DNA from: CAIKOD01 sp035543455 | GTDB taxonomy: Archaea > Halobacteriota > Methanomicrobia > Methanomicrobiales > Methanospirillaceae | Direction: 5' to 3' | Length of the DNA stretch: 22,961 nt | Assembly: GCA_035543455.1 (NCBI GenBank) | Contig: DATKKE010000014.1 | Location: 1 to 22,961, forward strand | The notes under the pieces: generated by a model | What the model saw: the letters and a program-made list of their open reading frames with translations, nothing else | Told to the model about the DNA's origin: nothing | Database searches by the model: none | Position numbers and translations under genes: made by a program | Shown: positions 22,888 to 22,961 of the stretch, piece by piece | How positions within the stretch are numbered: position 1 is the first letter of the stretch | How the letters are laid out: each line of letters starts with the position of its first letter

Positions 22888-22961
22888 ATGGCAGAATCAG
22901 TGGAAGAATCCTTAAATATTGCAGAATCTCTTAAATCTCTCGGGTTAACCAAATATGAAGC
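22888..22961 (+). CDS. TrmB-like transcriptional regulator, 5' part only
   Basis: The first 24 codons are visible and the gene runs off the window. The residues MAESVEESLNIAESLKSLGL followed by TKYEA match the start of the TrmB-type winged helix (L-x-x-L-G-L-T-x-Y-E-A). The family controls sugar and other metabolic genes in archaea; the effector domain lies outside the window. No ribosome binding site is seen, in line with a leaderless mRNA. The palindrome 31 bases upstream supports an autoregulated DNA-binding protein. The nearby sugar-phosphate isomerase gene makes a carbohydrate link conceivable, not shown. Confidence 0.75.
   Translation, partial: MAESVEESLNIAESLKSLGLTKYE

Overview
The window is archaeal and fits a methanogen of the Methanomicrobiales or a close relative. 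It carries archaeal-only families (L15e, protein subunits of archaeal RNase P, SBDS, proteasome alpha, archaeal NAC, TrmI, RIO2, DUF460, cupin-type phosphoglucose isomerase). Several genes are preceded by a purine-rich BRE plus TATA box about 25 bases before a leaderless or Shine-Dalgarno-led start. The taxonomic placement is inferred from gene content and protein style, not from a search.

Layout. (1) 1-5297, minus strand: a tightly overlapping housekeeping block read in the order nnr, moaC, then (from its own promoter) rpl15e, rnp3, rnp2, psmA, SBDS, and the first codons of one more gene. It joins ribosome biogenesis, tRNA 5' processing and proteolysis. (2) 5446-8329, plus strand: DHH phosphoesterase, PUA-domain protein, NAC and TrmI in an overlapping operon. 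(3) 8330-14475: an accessory cell-surface region. It has three secreted paralogues (284, 119 and 274 residues), a 25-codon leader ORF in front of the first, and, on the opposite strand between the first two, a lipoprotein built from 18 tandem TPR repeats. Terminators and TATA boxes indicate that each is its own transcription unit. The 837-base gap at 9638-10474 holds a GC-rich foldable segment and possible element debris. (4) 14476-18141, minus strand: rio2, DUF460 and thiL, overlapping. (5) 18195-21457, plus strand: a TtuA/Ncs6-like protein whose PP-loop is destroyed, a tandem-RCK potassium channel and NAD synthetase. (6) 21454-22823, minus strand: cupin phosphoglucose isomerase and a decayed surface-protein gene with two in-frame TGA codons. 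(7) 22888-end, plus strand: the start of a TrmB-like regulator with a perfect 22-base palindrome at its promoter.

Most noteworthy: the undescribed-looking surface paralogue family with its leader ORF and TPR lipoprotein neighbour; the TrmB-type operator; the two-TGA surface gene; the TtuA relative without its ATP-binding loop; and the structured gap at 10190-10475. No tRNA, rRNA, CRISPR array or intact insertion sequence was seen.
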